From: Pholis gunnellus | Taxonomy: Eukaryota; Chordata; Actinopteri; Perciformes; Pholidae | Length of the DNA stretch: 64,000 nucleotides | Assembly: GCA_910591455.2 (NCBI GenBank) | Contig: OU342806.1 | Span: 24,756,422-24,820,421 of the forward strand | Direction of reading: 5' to 3' | In this document: piece by piece, positions 36,080 through 51,000 of the stretch | Numbering within the stretch: position 1 is the stretch's first letter | Layout of the letters: each line of letters opens with the position of its first letter | Program-made: the position numbers and the translations under genes | Notes under the pieces: generated by a model | The model's input: the letters and a program-made list of their open reading frames with translations, nothing else | What the model was told of the DNA's origin: nothing | The model's database searches: none

Positions 36080-39000
36080 TTACACCTGACAGATGTTATA
36101 GTAGACGGTGTGAGCATGACTCCCGTCCGCTGAGTCGCCCATCGTCTCGAACATACAGTCTTTGTCTGTGTGGATCTCCGTCATTGGGACGTTTACGCTG
36201 TGAGAGTTTTTGTGAGCGTGAGGAGTCTGTGTCCCATACGATGGTACAGGCTGGAGAGGAATCACACAAAAACACACGATTAGATTCCCATATTTTTTTA
36301 TATCTAATATTTTCCTCTACGTTTTGGCCTCTCTGTTTAAGGTCATCAAACTGACATTTTTGAAAAAGCCTTATAAAAAGGTGCAGATTTTTTAAAACTT
36401 CAGTTTCTGTGCATCCATGTAGACATGTAAAACGGAGCATTTGGGAATCCATCACCTCAAATGGGCAATGCCCTTTGTTTCTTTGTATAATAAGCATGCG
36501 CCTGAAACAACGGTTGACATTTTCATTTTCGCCGTAGCACCTTGGGCCGTGTGCCAGAAAAGTGTTGCATAAATATAAGTGTAGAAATGGGTGTTGAATA
36601 TGAATAAAAAGATAAGCTACTATTGTTTGTGTTTTTAAATTACTATTGCCAAAGGCAAACAGGCTCACAATGCATGAATGTTCTTCTCTGGTATTCAAAG
36701 TATCGTTGGATCGTAACTCTATTAAAAGCACTGGATTGCAAGCTAACACTATTTAGCTGATGTGACATCCTGAGTAATGGATAGAGATAATGATAGTGAC
36801 AATTTTCACACTTCTGTTCTTAGTTTTTGTCTTCTCATCGATAATCATGCTCTAATTTCTGGAAGTCCCCATAATGCTTTGTGGAATGGATGTACAGACA
36901 TCTATTACTGTGATAACTACTTTGATACTCAAGAAAACTTAAAATCATGATGATTTTCAAGTTAGTTTTGGAATGATGAGGAGCAACTATATTCCATAAT
37001 TTCTAAGTGGATTTATGGATGTTTATTCATGATGGACATCAGATTGAGTAATGACTGAGAAGGAGAGTGACCTTTGGCTCAAATTGCAGCAATCAGGTGC
37101 CAAGTGTTTCAAAGAATCCTCCTTTAGTATAGATTAGCTAGCCATCTTTGACAAAATTAGACAAAGTACTTTAGCTACGGTTTTATAAGTGTATGCAGTA
37201 GTATACAGTAGGCCAGTAGGCCTATTGTACACAGCAGTTCAGAGTATTACAGGTAATTTAGTTAATTCTCAGTTCTCAATTGGTTATTAATGGGTTTTCT
37301 GGCCAGCATCAGAGAAGGCGGGGCTTGACAAAGACTCAATAGGATTTAAAATGAGAGTCGGCGGTCTAATCGGTTGCGGTTGTTGTCTAAGTCTCAGTAA
37401 AATCTGCTGTAATCTAATTCAAACCAACAGGCATCAATAAGTGAATGAGTTACAGGTTGATGTTTGCAATCAGAAGTTATATAGAGATATTTAGTTTGGG
37501 GTATGATTTTTTCACAAAAATAGGAAGCAAGGACAAAAACATTTTCTTGTTTAAATTAATTTCCTTATATTTGTTTTGTTGTATTGCGTTTGTCCATAGG
37601 AGCCAAACCGGGGAAATACACAAAAAGTTAGCAATAACAAAAATATTAATGGGAAATCGAAATTTTGAGAAATTTCATGTACAAATTTGACAAAGTAAGT
37701 AACTTTTTCTCAAAGTTGAAATTGGAGATGATGAATTTTTATATAATTTTTGGTACCTTTCCTGCTCCACTGACGGGGAAATCTTTCTGACAGAGGTGGG
37801 CGATGATTCCCGCCGCCAGAGCATCACCCAGAACGTTGATCATGGTCCGAAACCTGTCGCTGCAGAAACAGAATGAGGAGACACCGTGAAACCGAAACTA
37901 CTCTGGACAAGAGTCTCTGAGCAGTACTGGAAGTATTTTAGTACTTTATTCACATCCTTTGTTTTTTTGACTGGGATGATTGGCACTTGGCAGCAGTGGA
38001 AAGCAAAGAAATGTAATCATACCATGAAAGAATCCCACCAACTTTAATTTAAATTATTAGTTTAGATTCCACCACTTTTACCATGTATTTACCATGTCGA
38101 AAATCTATGCATTGGTCTATCCACTAATTTCAAAGCGCTGTGTCAGTGCCATGGCCGACTTCAGTTGGGCCTTGTGACCCCCCCACTGCCCCAGCTGATT
38201 TCGAGCAGGCAAAACACTGCACTTCTGAGATGTAAATACCAATACATTATTTTGTGAAATAAACATCTTATCTATTTATTTCACTGATAGTTAAACTATA
38301 TGTTAAAAGTGAGCTCATCCTTAAACTAACTATTTCATACAGTGGACTGAAAATCATTGTTTTATGTGATGTCCTTGCTGCCCTGGCTCAAAAAATTTAA
38401 AAATGCAAAGAGGAACTTTGAAAACAGTTTTCATTTCCAATTTAGTCATTGATTTGATAACATTAATGAGTTGAATGAATTCAGTTCACAGAAATTGCAA
38501 ATGCATGAAAGCATAAATAGATCTTCACTAAATGTAAATAAATACTAAACTGCACAGAAAGAGACCTTTCTACAAAATCAGTACTGTAAACTTACAGGAT
38601 CCAATCGATGGCTACGATAAGTGTGATGTCATCTGGCGGCAGGCCCACTGATGTCAGTACGATCACCATGGTAACCAGACCGGCCTGAGGGATACCCGCC
38701 GCACCGATGCTGGCAGCTGTAGCCGTGATGCTGCATGAGGAAAACAGAAGGAGGAGTCGAATTTACCATTAATTCAACCAAAACGTAAAGACCTCGTCAG
38801 TTAAACATTTGCTCTCCTCCTGTCCCCATGGGCCACCGCAGCTCATTTCGTTTAACTGCTCTTCCTTTTTCCGGTTCTGACGATAGCCTGGAAATACTTC
38901 TTGTAGTTGGTCCAAAAGTCCGAACCGTACCAAACATATTTTTTTTAAACTAGAAATGAACGGAACCATGGGTGAGTTTGATCTGGACAGAGACCACCTC

Positions 39001-42000
39001 TTTTCAATGGACCACTGTCCGTCTGAGGAGGTTTCACACCTGTAACTTTGGTTCGGATAAACTCAAAAGTCCAAGAGTCCAGACCAAAAGACATAGGTAT
39101 GAAAGGGGCCTTTATACAGCTACGTTGCAGAGTGTCCTGCTTGTTTAGTAGTTGAAGCAGAGTTCCAATCAGCGGTAAAGGTAGGCTTGTTGTCTGACCG
39201 TTGACCTAGATCAAATAAATCTGACTTGACACTGAAACCAGAACACAGTTTTAATCTGCAGAAAAGGGTCTGATAAAAGGTGTGAATTAACAATAACAAC
39301 ATGAAGTATCGAGGCCTCTACTTGTAGTGAATTCATGCTTTTGACACTGTAGTAACATTTAAAAAAAAAAGATTTTGAATGATAATGATGAAATCTTCCT
39401 ATGGACCTCAGGTAACCTGATTTTTTGGCATAATACATATTTGAAGTGGAAGGGGAGAAATGTAATCAAATGTTACCAGCTAATGAATACATTTAAAAAG
39501 GTTTCAATGTGGATATGCTTTTTTTTGCACAGTTTGACAGACATTCATAGAAAACAAAGTTGTTTCCTCGGTCATTGAGTTTCGTACAAAACTAAAATAT
39601 GTCAAAATAAACATACTTTTTGTTAGCACATTCTTTTCAAACAAGGTCTAAAGGATATATTAGAGCCTATCCAGAAACTTGAACTTTTACACAGTTGAAT
39701 TTGGCTTTTACCTTTTTCTCATTATATCCATTTCAGGTGTATTAAGTGGCCTTTTTGAGATGAATGTGTGAGGTGGAAAACATTTCTTTTAGGTATAAAA
39801 TGTTTCTGCATTCCCACAGTTAAGTGACCCAGGCCTTTTACCTACTCTCCCAAGCTTGTGAGAGTGGTTCCAGACTGTCTAGTCAGAAAGATTATGAGAC
39901 TTAGTCCACATTTACTGATATGCTGGATGGAGACCAGATTTGGTTGTTTAGACCGGTGTCTGTGTTGGTTTACCTGATGGTGACCAACTGGCCGAAGTCC
40001 AGCTCATAGTCATTAACTTGAGCAATGAAAATGGCCGCCACAGCCTCGTACAGCGCTGTGCCGTCCATGTTGATGGTGGCGCCCACGGGGAGGACAAAGC
40101 GGGCGATCTGCCGGTCAACATTGCAGTTTTCCAACAAACACTTCATGGTGATGGGCAGCGTGGCAGAGCTAAGAAAAGACAGCATTCAAATAAAACATTA
40201 ATAAAAACCTTGAAAGCATCCACAGACCGGCGGGTTGAAAAGAGGACTGCCCTGGACTCTGACCTGGAAGAGGTAGCCAGGGCAATCACCATGGCCTGCA
40301 GCAGCCCACGGATGTAGATGAAGGGATTCTTCTTGGTGAGGACGAAGTAGAAGAAAGGGAGGAGGATGAGTCCGTGGACAAAGAGGCCAGCGAGCACCGT
40401 GATGCCGTACCAGCCCAGCTTCTTCCCAAGGGTGCTCGGGTCCTGCATGTCCAGGATCTTCCCCGCTACCAGGAAGATGATCCCAAATGGAAAGTACCTG
40501 AGAGGACAACATCGTGATGATTTATCTGTTCTTAGAGTCTAAGCAGTAGTGGAGCTAAACATGTCAGGTTTGTCCTTTGGGTGGAGCTAAACATGAAATG
40601 TTTTTCCTTAGGGTAACACCAGAGGATAGGTCATGGAGTCATTCAAATCAAAAAGGTTTATCCTCTGGGAATCAGTCATTAAGTCATCAGCCTCTGGGGA
40701 TCATGAATATACACCTCAGATTTCTAAGTAATCCAGTCCCTAGTTTTACAGATAATTTTGTCATGGACCATAATGTTGGTCACAGGGATTATTTTAGTAT
40801 TGGTCATGAGGTGTATTTTATCCTAATGGACATCCCCTTGGGACCATGGATATCAAAGACAACAGAGTCTAAGTAAATAAATAAACCACTATAAATAAAT
40901 GGCATGGAAGTAGGTTTGGGCGATATGACAGCATTTACAAAGGTAGAACTATGTCCACCGGTAGAGATACAGCAAGACTGTTTCCACCGCGGTGGTTCTA
41001 ATGGGTAATGGGATTTAAGCAGACAAGGAGGAGGAGAGTAAAGTTGTAAATACAGAGCTGGAGGAAGCATGCTAACCAACCCAAGATAAGGAAGACCTCT
41101 GGTTACATGATAACCAGACATTTGCATACTGTAGTTTTTTTGACAGTGTTCTGTTAGCTTTGTGAAATGGAAGATGAGGTATTGAGGTATTTTGGTATTG
41201 GATTTTCCCATTGCACTGACTGAGGTCAGGTTGGTATTTATTTACACCTGTTATCATTCAAACCTGTAATACTTGAAATTATTGTTCTCAGGAAGCTTAA
41301 AGAATTTTAGTTTTACCGTTTTCAGTCTGTTGTTTTAACCTTTTAAACTCTGGGCCTATTTTTAGGCCTCTGCTCGAAAAATATATACCCATACTCAAAA
41401 GAGTCTGTCTCTCTAACTACAAGGTCTATTTGAATAATTTTGATGGTTTAATAACACTAACACTTGTGAGATTTGTTGAGATGTGCAAATATCAGTGTAT
41501 ATGTTACTGGTTAATGCTGAATGAAGATGGCACACAGCTCAAATTGAAATACTTTTGTCTTTGAAATAATGCAGCAGTAAGCCTAAAACTCTCCACAATC
41601 ATAGCACATGTCAAAAGTCTCCACAAAAAGGTTTTACTTTGATAAAGTGAAGCAGGCCAAGTTGATAGAGGTTGGAGTACAGAGAGTTCATGCGAGGTCA
41701 AGCCAACATTCTGAATTTTCTGAGTTTTGGAACCCGGATTCCAGCTGTTCTATTCTAATTTGATATACTATATAACTATATATTTCACTTGTTTTATCAC
41801 TAACAGGGTTCAATCTATCTAATACAGCAGTTTGGCATCATTTTGAACCATTTTTGACTTCTCAGGGGCCTGATTTATGTGTTTTATGTGATTTTTTCGT
41901 CGCTCCCTGTGTGTGTATTGGCAGTTTTCGAAGCCTATGATTAGTCGATTTGCACATGTGATACGTCTAAGAATGCGGAAATGAGTTTAGAATGCAGTGG

Positions 42001-45000
42001 GCCGGTCAGTCAGGTGATTGACAGACTTTTTAGCCACTAAAACTCATGAATTGCTCAACAGACCGAGCATCAAAATGATTCACTGAAAAGTAAAAGGACT
42101 ATCCATGCATAAATGCATGGATTATCTCTATTTTACTCTCAAAAGAAAGAGAGGGACCGGCGCATATGTAGCGAAAGGATTTAAGTGGATTTACAGAGTT
42201 TTTCGCCCAGAAAACCAGCTCAATGTACGATGCGTTTCAAATGTTTTGCTCTGTGGTTGGTTGTTCTTGTGTGTGTTCCACGGTGTAACGTTTGAACGGT
42301 TTGAAGGAGAGAAATATGGACGATATCTGTGGATTCAGGGTGGAATTCTCATGCTTGCTAAGCTATCGTTCGGCCATGACGGTCTCTTTTTTTGTGATGA
42401 TATCTGCATTCGGAGTGCGTAGCTCGCTGTAGCTCGCCGAAAAATACGTGGTATTGTGCTAGAACTTGGTAGTTTATATATTACTTTGTGAATAATTGTG
42501 TTTTGAGTGAGTAAAATGACTTTTTTTGTATTTTTTCTCAGAATCTCGTCGTTAAGTAGGTAAATTCATTATATTCGTTTCGGAAAAGTGATTTATATGA
42601 TGCTCTTCGCAAAACACTGTAGCGACGCGTTCGGAATTATAAGGTTAAACTCATGTGTTGTGTCGTTTGAGGCAATTGTTTGTTTGTTTAAGGAAGTTCC
42701 AAATAAAATAAAAAATATTAAAATGTGATAAAGTACAGTTTTTATTCTAAAACATTTTTAACAGAACAATCACTGTGTCGTGATATATGCCATTACCATG
42801 ATTTCAAATGACATATAGCCTGATAGAAGATTTTTGGCCACCCCTACATGGAACTTGCTGTTATGCCGGTTTTGCATATTACCATACTATTACCTTTCAC
42901 ACTGGCCTCATCCCCACTAAACAACAGTTTCTCTTGGTATATATGTATTAAACCAGTGGTCGCCAACCCGTCGATCGCGATTGACAGGTCGATCTCGGAG
43001 ACGTTCCCTGTCGCTCTCCAAAATAGAAGAAAAATAAATAAAAAAAAAAAAAAGAAGAAAAAAAAATCCTGTGCTTTTATTTTAAAGGGGATTTTGTCTG
43101 CAGCCTGTCTGCTCATCATCTCCGCTTGTGTGCACGTCTCAGAACGCGCAACTGGTGGGCCCCACCAAGGCGGGTCGATGAAGCAGTTTAGCCAATTGCT
43201 GATTAAAGATATAAATGAGTGACATACAATTTAGCCAATGAGCGTCCTCAAATAGATTCAGAGTGGGGCCAAAACGATTTGGCCCCAAGCTGCGCGTTCT
43301 CGTCAGGAGAAGTCTCTACAGGCGAGCACGAGCGCCAGCACGGGCACTGCTCCTCCAAGACCCGTTTGAGTGGAGAAGTTTCTGCAGAGATTCTGCAGTT
43401 AAAGAGCTGATCCCAGATCAGCCTGACCTCACAATCAGACAGCAGACTAGCGGGAAAGGGAAGCAGTACATGAAGCTTCTCTACTAGCTGTACCAGACAG
43501 GTTTGGCTAGCTGGATGCAGTCATGCTAATAACTTATTTAGCTCTTTAAAACAACGGGGACAGATCCAGCACGGACAGTTAGTGAGTGAGGGATGAGGAG
43601 GTTAGGAAACATGAGAACACCAGGGTAGGGAGTGAGGGAGGAGGAGGTAAGGAAACATGAGAACACCAGGGTAGGGAGTGAGGGATGAGGAGGTAAGGAA
43701 ACATGAGAACACCAGGGTAGGGAGTGAGGGATGAGGAGGTAAGGAAACATGAGAACACCAGGGTAGGGAGTGAGGGATGAGGAGGTAAGGAAACATGAGA
43801 ACACCAGGGTAGGGAGTGAGGGATAAGGAGGTAAGGAGACAGACACCTCACAGACTGCCTCAGACTGGCTGTCTGTGCTTATGAGCCGAACTACAAGGCA
43901 CACAGACGGTGTTCAGTCACAGCATCACACTGACTTGAGTCACATGACTTCTGATGGCATTGTGATGGGACACAGAGCTGAACTGCACTTACATTAGTTG
44001 CACTGACTGAGAATTGTGTCAGTGTTGTGTTGTAACGTCAGTTGATAAATACAACATGCTCATGCTGCTCATTGCAAATGTGTTTTTTCTTGTTCATATT
44101 GTGTGCGGTTAACAAATAATTTCCTTTTTAAGTTGCACTGAAATGAAGTCATTTAGTGTGTTCTTGGTCACATCAATTTGAAAGCTGGACCAAAGTGTTT
44201 GATTTCATTCAATTACAATTAGGCCAAATAAAAAGCCTCAAGTTGTAAGTACAGTCTGGACAGTCTTTTTCTCTCAACGCCTCAATAAGTAGATCTTGCC
44301 GGTCACCAATGCAGAGGTCAGGGATCTTGGGCTTAAAAAGGTTGGTGACCACTATATTAAAGGATTTGCATACTGGATATATGTTTTTATTCTATTCAAA
44401 TTTTAATTGTTAAATGTATGTTTTGTGTCCGTTTCATTGTGCAACCGTGTGTTAAAATGACTAATAAATTGAAAAGCATCAATTTTCTCCATTTACATAA
44501 AAGTAAAAAGAAAACATCTATTAGACTAAACTGGTGAGAGAGTTGAATACCAGGGTGTGAGAACTAGATACTTCTCAGAAATCTCCACCACTGTCGCTAA
44601 ATCTGGGATTTCTAGCATGTGTATGCTAGTCTCATTAAAGCTTCTCTAAGCTGCCGATATTACAATAATGTGTTTTAGCGACTTAAGAGCTGAAGTAGTT
44701 TCTCCGAATCAGCTCATGAATGACAACATTTAACAAGTGCAAAACAATACAAAACGTATGGCATATTACAATATCCAAACTCAAAGATGATATCTAGTCT
44801 CATATCACAGCTAGTCAGACATTTATCCTATTTATTCTGTTCTTAGCTAGCTGCTAAGAACTGTTTGAGTTCACTTCACGTCCCAGCATGCAACCTGGTT
44901 ACAGGAGACTTTAAGCTCAAATCAAGGTCGGATCAGGTTCCCACCACAAACAAACCGAGACCCACTTCCTCTTCAGGGTCTCTGTGAGGTTGCTTTGCTC

Positions 45001-48000
45001 CCACGAATAACTGTTGTGTTCAAATTTGCCCATAAGAATCTTTTAGAGAAGGAAAACCAATCAGAGCGATTCAACAGGAATTTACAACACAGCTTTGAAA
45101 ACACCTTTAGTGACTGCCTGACTTCTGACAATGAAGCCAGGACCCTGAAACTGAATCCAGACATTACTTTTTTAATTAACTGTATTTTTCTGCTGTCCCA
45201 TATTAAAATGTCTGCTGTAAAATGGACCAGCGTTTTCTCAATAGTATGTACTGTCCATCCAGAGTATTCTTCTCACCAGACAGCAGCGTTGATGATCTTC
45301 ATGACGCACTCGTTGATACACTGGCACACACTGATCAGGGGAGCTCCTCGCTCTCCCATCCTGCCTAGCAACAGGCCTGCAACAAAACAGTTTGTACATT
45401 ATTATAAGCAGCAACAGAAACCGTCTGGACTCATGTCAATACACCACTGTTGAAAAGTTTGTAATCTCCTGCCACTCAAGCGCCATTGTGTCCAGTAAAA
45501 TGTATGAGAGGACAACTCTGTATGTCTGAATAGTCTTTTAAGCTTTTAGTTTGTAGGAAGTCCTCTTTTCTAATAGACGTTATTTAGTTTAGTACATGGA
45601 GAAAGAAAAACACTGTACAATGGTTCAACCAGACTGACAACTGAAAGAGACAACAATCCCTCTGAGCAACAGATGAATAAGAATAAATCAGCAGCCATTG
45701 GTCAAAGAAACTGGAACTTAGCGTCAAAATGTGTTCAGATTTAAACAGGAACAGCTTCCTGTTTCAGTATTCCACAATAATGCACCCTGAAACAAGCTGG
45801 AATTAAGAGGCAAAGTGTTGCTTTAGCAATGCTCTTCTTCAAACTTCCCAATAGAAACAGAAGGTTAGTGTAGGGTTAGCACTAGTGGAATGTCAGCGGA
45901 ACAAGTCACAGTTTAAAGCTCTTCAATCTAAACATCGAGTAGACTGCAGAGAGACTGACTCATTGTTTAGATGCCGAACTGCACCGTTGTAGTTCAATAA
46001 TGATCGAGGGTCACTGACGCTTTTCTGGCCGGGAAAACCAAATCAAAAACCAAGTGGTGCCCTCGACTAAATGGAAGTTTGAATTATTTCATTCTTCTTT
46101 TCGGGGTCAAACTATTTCAAATGTAAATAAAACATTTGGTGTCTAAAGTATACAGTTTTCTTCATCTCTGTTAATACAGCCACTATTGAAGGGAAGAATA
46201 ACTATTTAATAGCTGATTCGAGGAAACTACAGATATTCCAACATCTGATCTGTTTAACAACGAACAGAAAACAGAATATAGACGAAGGAATTGGATAATA
46301 AAAACTTCAACCGCAGTAAACATTCGGACTTGATAACAGCGTTTTCTGTGTCAGTCAGCGAGCCGTGGACTCCGTCCTGCTCACCCATGGTGGCGGAGAA
46401 GATGACGATGCCCAGGACGTTCATCTGTTGGCTGCTGCCGGGACTCGTCTTGTACGTGACATCCGGAGGTGGAGTCAGCTCTAGGTACACCGTCCGACCT
46501 TTAGGGTCGCTCTCGTCGGGGAAGACGTAGACAAAGTTGGGCTGGACGGTTCTGGCCTGGACTTTGAGGATGGGAATCAGGTCCGTTTTGTACTGGGGGA
46601 ACACAGACGGGTTTGTTACAGGAAGTTTCTAAAAGTTCATTGTCATCTGAATGACTTCTGGCTGTCTCGTTACCTGCTGAAACGTGGCCTCGATCAGATT
46701 AGATGGAACCATGTTTCTGTGGAGGAACAAAGAGACACGGGATTGTTATATAACGGTGACAGAGGCTTGTCGTGTATTTTCCTCCATCTTATGTAACAGC
46801 ATAAGTGCATGAACTCTGTCCTTTCGTTAGGAGCAGAGATATGGAATGTGTGGGGCCGTGTAGAAGACATGTCCTCGATTTATGCACCCTGATGACATGT
46901 CCAGATGTTTCATATTATCGGAGCAGGAGTACGAGGAGGAGCAGGGGGCCCATGTCTGAGACATGTTTATTAGAGGTCCTAGAAAGGACAGCATCATCTG
47001 TATTTAAGAGGACGAAGACTCTCCGGTCGAGAGAGCCATTTTGAATTGACTGAGGACTCTCCGGTCGTGCTAGCCGTCCGTATGACATGTGTTGCTTGTT
47101 TGTAATAAACTTCATTATACCAGCAAGAGCAGTGTCCGCGGAGCTTCCTTCATCATCACTTCAACATCACTGTCGCTTGAAATACACGACAGGCTCAAAT
47201 ATCAAACACAGATGAGTCGAGAGGGAAACGGCTGCGTAGAACACCTGACCTTCAACGGGTGATGAGAGATATAGGTCAACGCGATGGTAAGGAGCCTGCC
47301 AACGTGCCGCAGCAGAGATCATTGCTTTACACCGCCGCTGACTCGGCTAATCGTGTCACTCATCCCTGCAGGATTACTAAAAATATACTAATCAGCCCCG
47401 TCTGTAATTGGATTGATGTGTGTGTGTGTGTTTGTTGTGTTTTCTACGATTTGTTAATCGATGGGTTGTGCAGCTGACTGGCAGTGGTCTGTTGGACCCT
47501 GTGATTCTATCAACTGATCGATTATTTTCACGAATATGAAATCTCTCAAGAGTCCAAAGTGAAGTCTTTAAATGTCTTGTTTGTTTGATCAACTGTCAAA
47601 AACACAAAGAGATTCAGTTTACTGAGGTATAAAACCCAAAATCTGACGCACTGGAGGATGACTGGCAGCTTGTTGTTGATAATAGACTTAAATGATCAAC
47701 AGCTAATTGACTAAGTGAACTGCACTTCCTCTCCTGCCTTGCAGAGAAAAGCAGCAGACACACAATCAAAGACTGACGTCAAGTCGAACCCACTAGATTA
47801 TTATTCATTATTATTATTGCTAAAAGGCCACTCCACATTGAAAACCTTGCTGAACATTTCTGAAATAATTGAATTTGTTGTGCTATCTGCAGAGCTGTGC
47901 AGCAGTCCTTCTTTATAAATCTGAAATGTGTGCTTTCACCCGTTTCTACAAATGATGAAAGAGTAAAAGAGTTTACAGTGGTGGGGTGTGATAGTTGCCA

Positions 48001-51000
48001 AGTTTTTTGTGTTTGTTTATTTGCGGTGGTTCTTGTGCTGACCCGTTTCCTCAGAATACGCCAGCATATCATACCAGCTGCAAAAAGCTAAATTCATTTG
48101 TTTGGGTGAAAGCAGCATATCATCAAAATGACAGGAGAATAAATGAAAAAAATAAACTGTCCCACATCTAGAGAGTCCCGGGTCTGACCCTTCATGGCCT
48201 CTAAACATCCTTTACCTGATGAGGTCGAGCAGGGCGTCGGCCGAGGTCATGACGGGCCCCCCTCCCAGCCGGTTGCTCTCCATCTCCGTCCCCACGCCGG
48301 GTTTGATTATGAGGACGAGCACGATGCCGACCACCACGGCGATGAAGGTGGTCCACAGGTAGTAGGTGACGGTCAGGACGCCAATCCGACAGCACGCCTT
48401 CGACTCCATCGACGACAGACCCGACATCAAACTGCATGAACAGACAGAGGGAGGGAGGAAGGGAGGGATGGGCACATGTTGGTTTAAAAGGGACATTTTG
48501 TTCATGTCAGTTTCAGTTTCATCTGTGTGTGTTCAGGACAGAGAGGAGTCCAGGAAATGTTTAGCCTAGCTTAGCATAACGAGTGGAAGAAGGGGGGAAA
48601 CAAAAAAAGAAATCCACCTTCCAAGTGTATTGGATGCGCGCGTTGTATCTTGTTTGATAACAAGAGTTCAAAAACGTGCTGCAGAAAGATAATGCGTTAC
48701 TTTCTGACTTCATGCGACTGAAACAACTCAACAACCATTGGATGGATTGTGTGGTTCAGGGGATGTCCTGATCCGATCCGTTTTTACTCGCCAAGCCTTT
48801 CATGCACAGCAACGCAACCATTGCAGCCGCCGTGAACTTTTCCAACCCTCTGCTGTCCGTCGCTCCCTCTCCTCCTCTCCACTGAGCACACCACTGAGCA
48901 CACCATAAACGACAACAAAATTCAGAACGAGACATTTTTCCTCCTATTCAGTGTGTCAATGCGTTTCATTACAGCTCAGTGTCAGAGTCTCATCTGTTTC
49001 ACCGCCTGCAGTATGGACAGACAGCGGTGGAGAGGACAACCACGCTGACCACAACACTGTGCAACAAAAGCACAGAGAGCAAAAAGCCATTAAGTAATTT
49101 AGACACTCTTCAACTAAAAAAAAAGAACATCTAATGTGTTTAAAGCATGTAAATCAGTCTGCATTGATCTTTTTATTGTGAGAAAAGAAAAGTTTCTCCT
49201 TTTGTTCATTAAATATCTGCAGACATTTGAAGGTAGCAGCTTGAAACAACACCAAGCTTCTACAGAATTAAACACACACACACACACACACACACACAGA
49301 GAGAGAAGACTGGGGAAAAGTAAACTTGACCACTGAAAAAACAAAGGGATAACATTGACGATTCCAGGATTATGTCCTCATGAATCACCACGACCACCGT
49401 GTTTTCTCTGAGGTTGAATATTATCCATCCCATGTGTTTAAAGGGTCTGATTAAGGGGAACTTGAGCACAGAGAAGGCTGGGAACCTCATAAATGTTTTC
49501 AATACGTCTGCTGTTGTGTGACAAGCACAAAACCGTTGACCTACCTGGATGTGATGAGAGGAAGGATGAGCATCTTCAGCATCCTCATCAGCAGCTCTCC
49601 GGGAAAGGAGAAGTAGATCTTTGCCTGCGATAATGAAATACATCTCACATCAACATTTGAAAATAAAAAAAACGGGGCTTTTGTCATTGTTTAATTACTA
49701 AAATACTTTGTGGAGTTAGATTCTCTTTGACCTGTAGAGCAGCGTCAAACAAAAAGATGCTTCAGATTCGGTTCTGTGCAGCAAACATTGGGTGAAGTCA
49801 CACTTTGATCTTTGTAGAACGAATCATGTTTTCTACAGAAACAAACTTTAAGAAGAAGGTAATTTAAGGTTGTTGTTACAGGTCGGGCCCATTATAAAAG
49901 GAGCTTTAAAAACTTAAATCTATTTAATGTCATTTACCAGGTCTATACGATGACCCAGTTTTTGTCTTCTAGTATATTCTTTATTCATTTTAGGGCCTCG
50001 ACTAACTATTATCTCAATAATCAATTCATCTGCAGATTATTTTCTCAATAAATTAATTGTTTGGTCTATTAACTATCAGCATACTATTTATGCATTCTGA
50101 TAAAAATGTCCATAGTAATTTCCCAAAGTCACCTTGGACAAGACTTTGGACAAATGTCTTATTTTCCTGTAGTATATTAAAATAAATCGTTATATATTAT
50201 ATTATATAATTAAATTTAAACTTTTACTAAAATACATCTTCAGAAGGGAATGTTGTAGTTTCTTTTCTCCACTTCATGTATCTGAAGCTGCACTCACTTT
50301 TCAGATTAAGATTTTACATCCAAAACACATCAGCATGATGATTAAATATTGCTTGTAAACTTCTTAACAGTAATGACATTAAGCAACAATAAAATGCTGC
50401 GTACACATGAATGAGTCAGCAATAATAATTCATTAATATAATGTTGAAATAATAAGCGTAACTAACACTAACACGGAATACTGGACTAGTAACTGAGTAT
50501 TTTAAGGATCCGAGTACTTTTTCATAAAATAAGACAAAGAAGAGCAGCAAATTCTCACATTTGGCATTTTTGCTTGCTAAATGATTCAAACTAATTAATT
50601 GATCATGTAAATAGTTAACTGATATACTGATTGATCATTTTAGGTCTGATACGGTTAATTGTAAAAAAAAATTCTTTACATTTTATCTCCCAACAGAAGG
50701 TCTAAACACAGTCTCAAAACCTGATTCCTTCTTTGGTTTGTTGTTTGTTGGCCTACAGGTCGTCACATTTAACCATGTTAAATCCCTACCAAGTGTACGT
50801 TTATTGTGGCTCAAAGTTCCCACAATAAACACAGAGGACATGAGCTCAGTGTTTCCATTTGATGTGTTTTATCTTTTACCTCGTTCAGTTTCAGCTCCTC
50901 AAGGTCAGGACACTCATTTGGCTCTAACTGACGAGAAGAAACGACCTGAGCGGCTGACGGACACTTTAACTGAAAGGAGGGATTAATGTGTGTGGATTTG

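Noticed and set aside
36096..36749. 217-codon minus-strand frame overlapping the last slc1a7 exon
   Set aside because: Out of frame with the conserved exon and mostly intronic; no homology recognised.
43538..43903. Repetitive minus-strand frames (SSSLTPYPGVLMFPYLL repeats)
   Set aside because: Produced by the 46-bp minisatellite, which reads in all frames because the unit is not a multiple of three.
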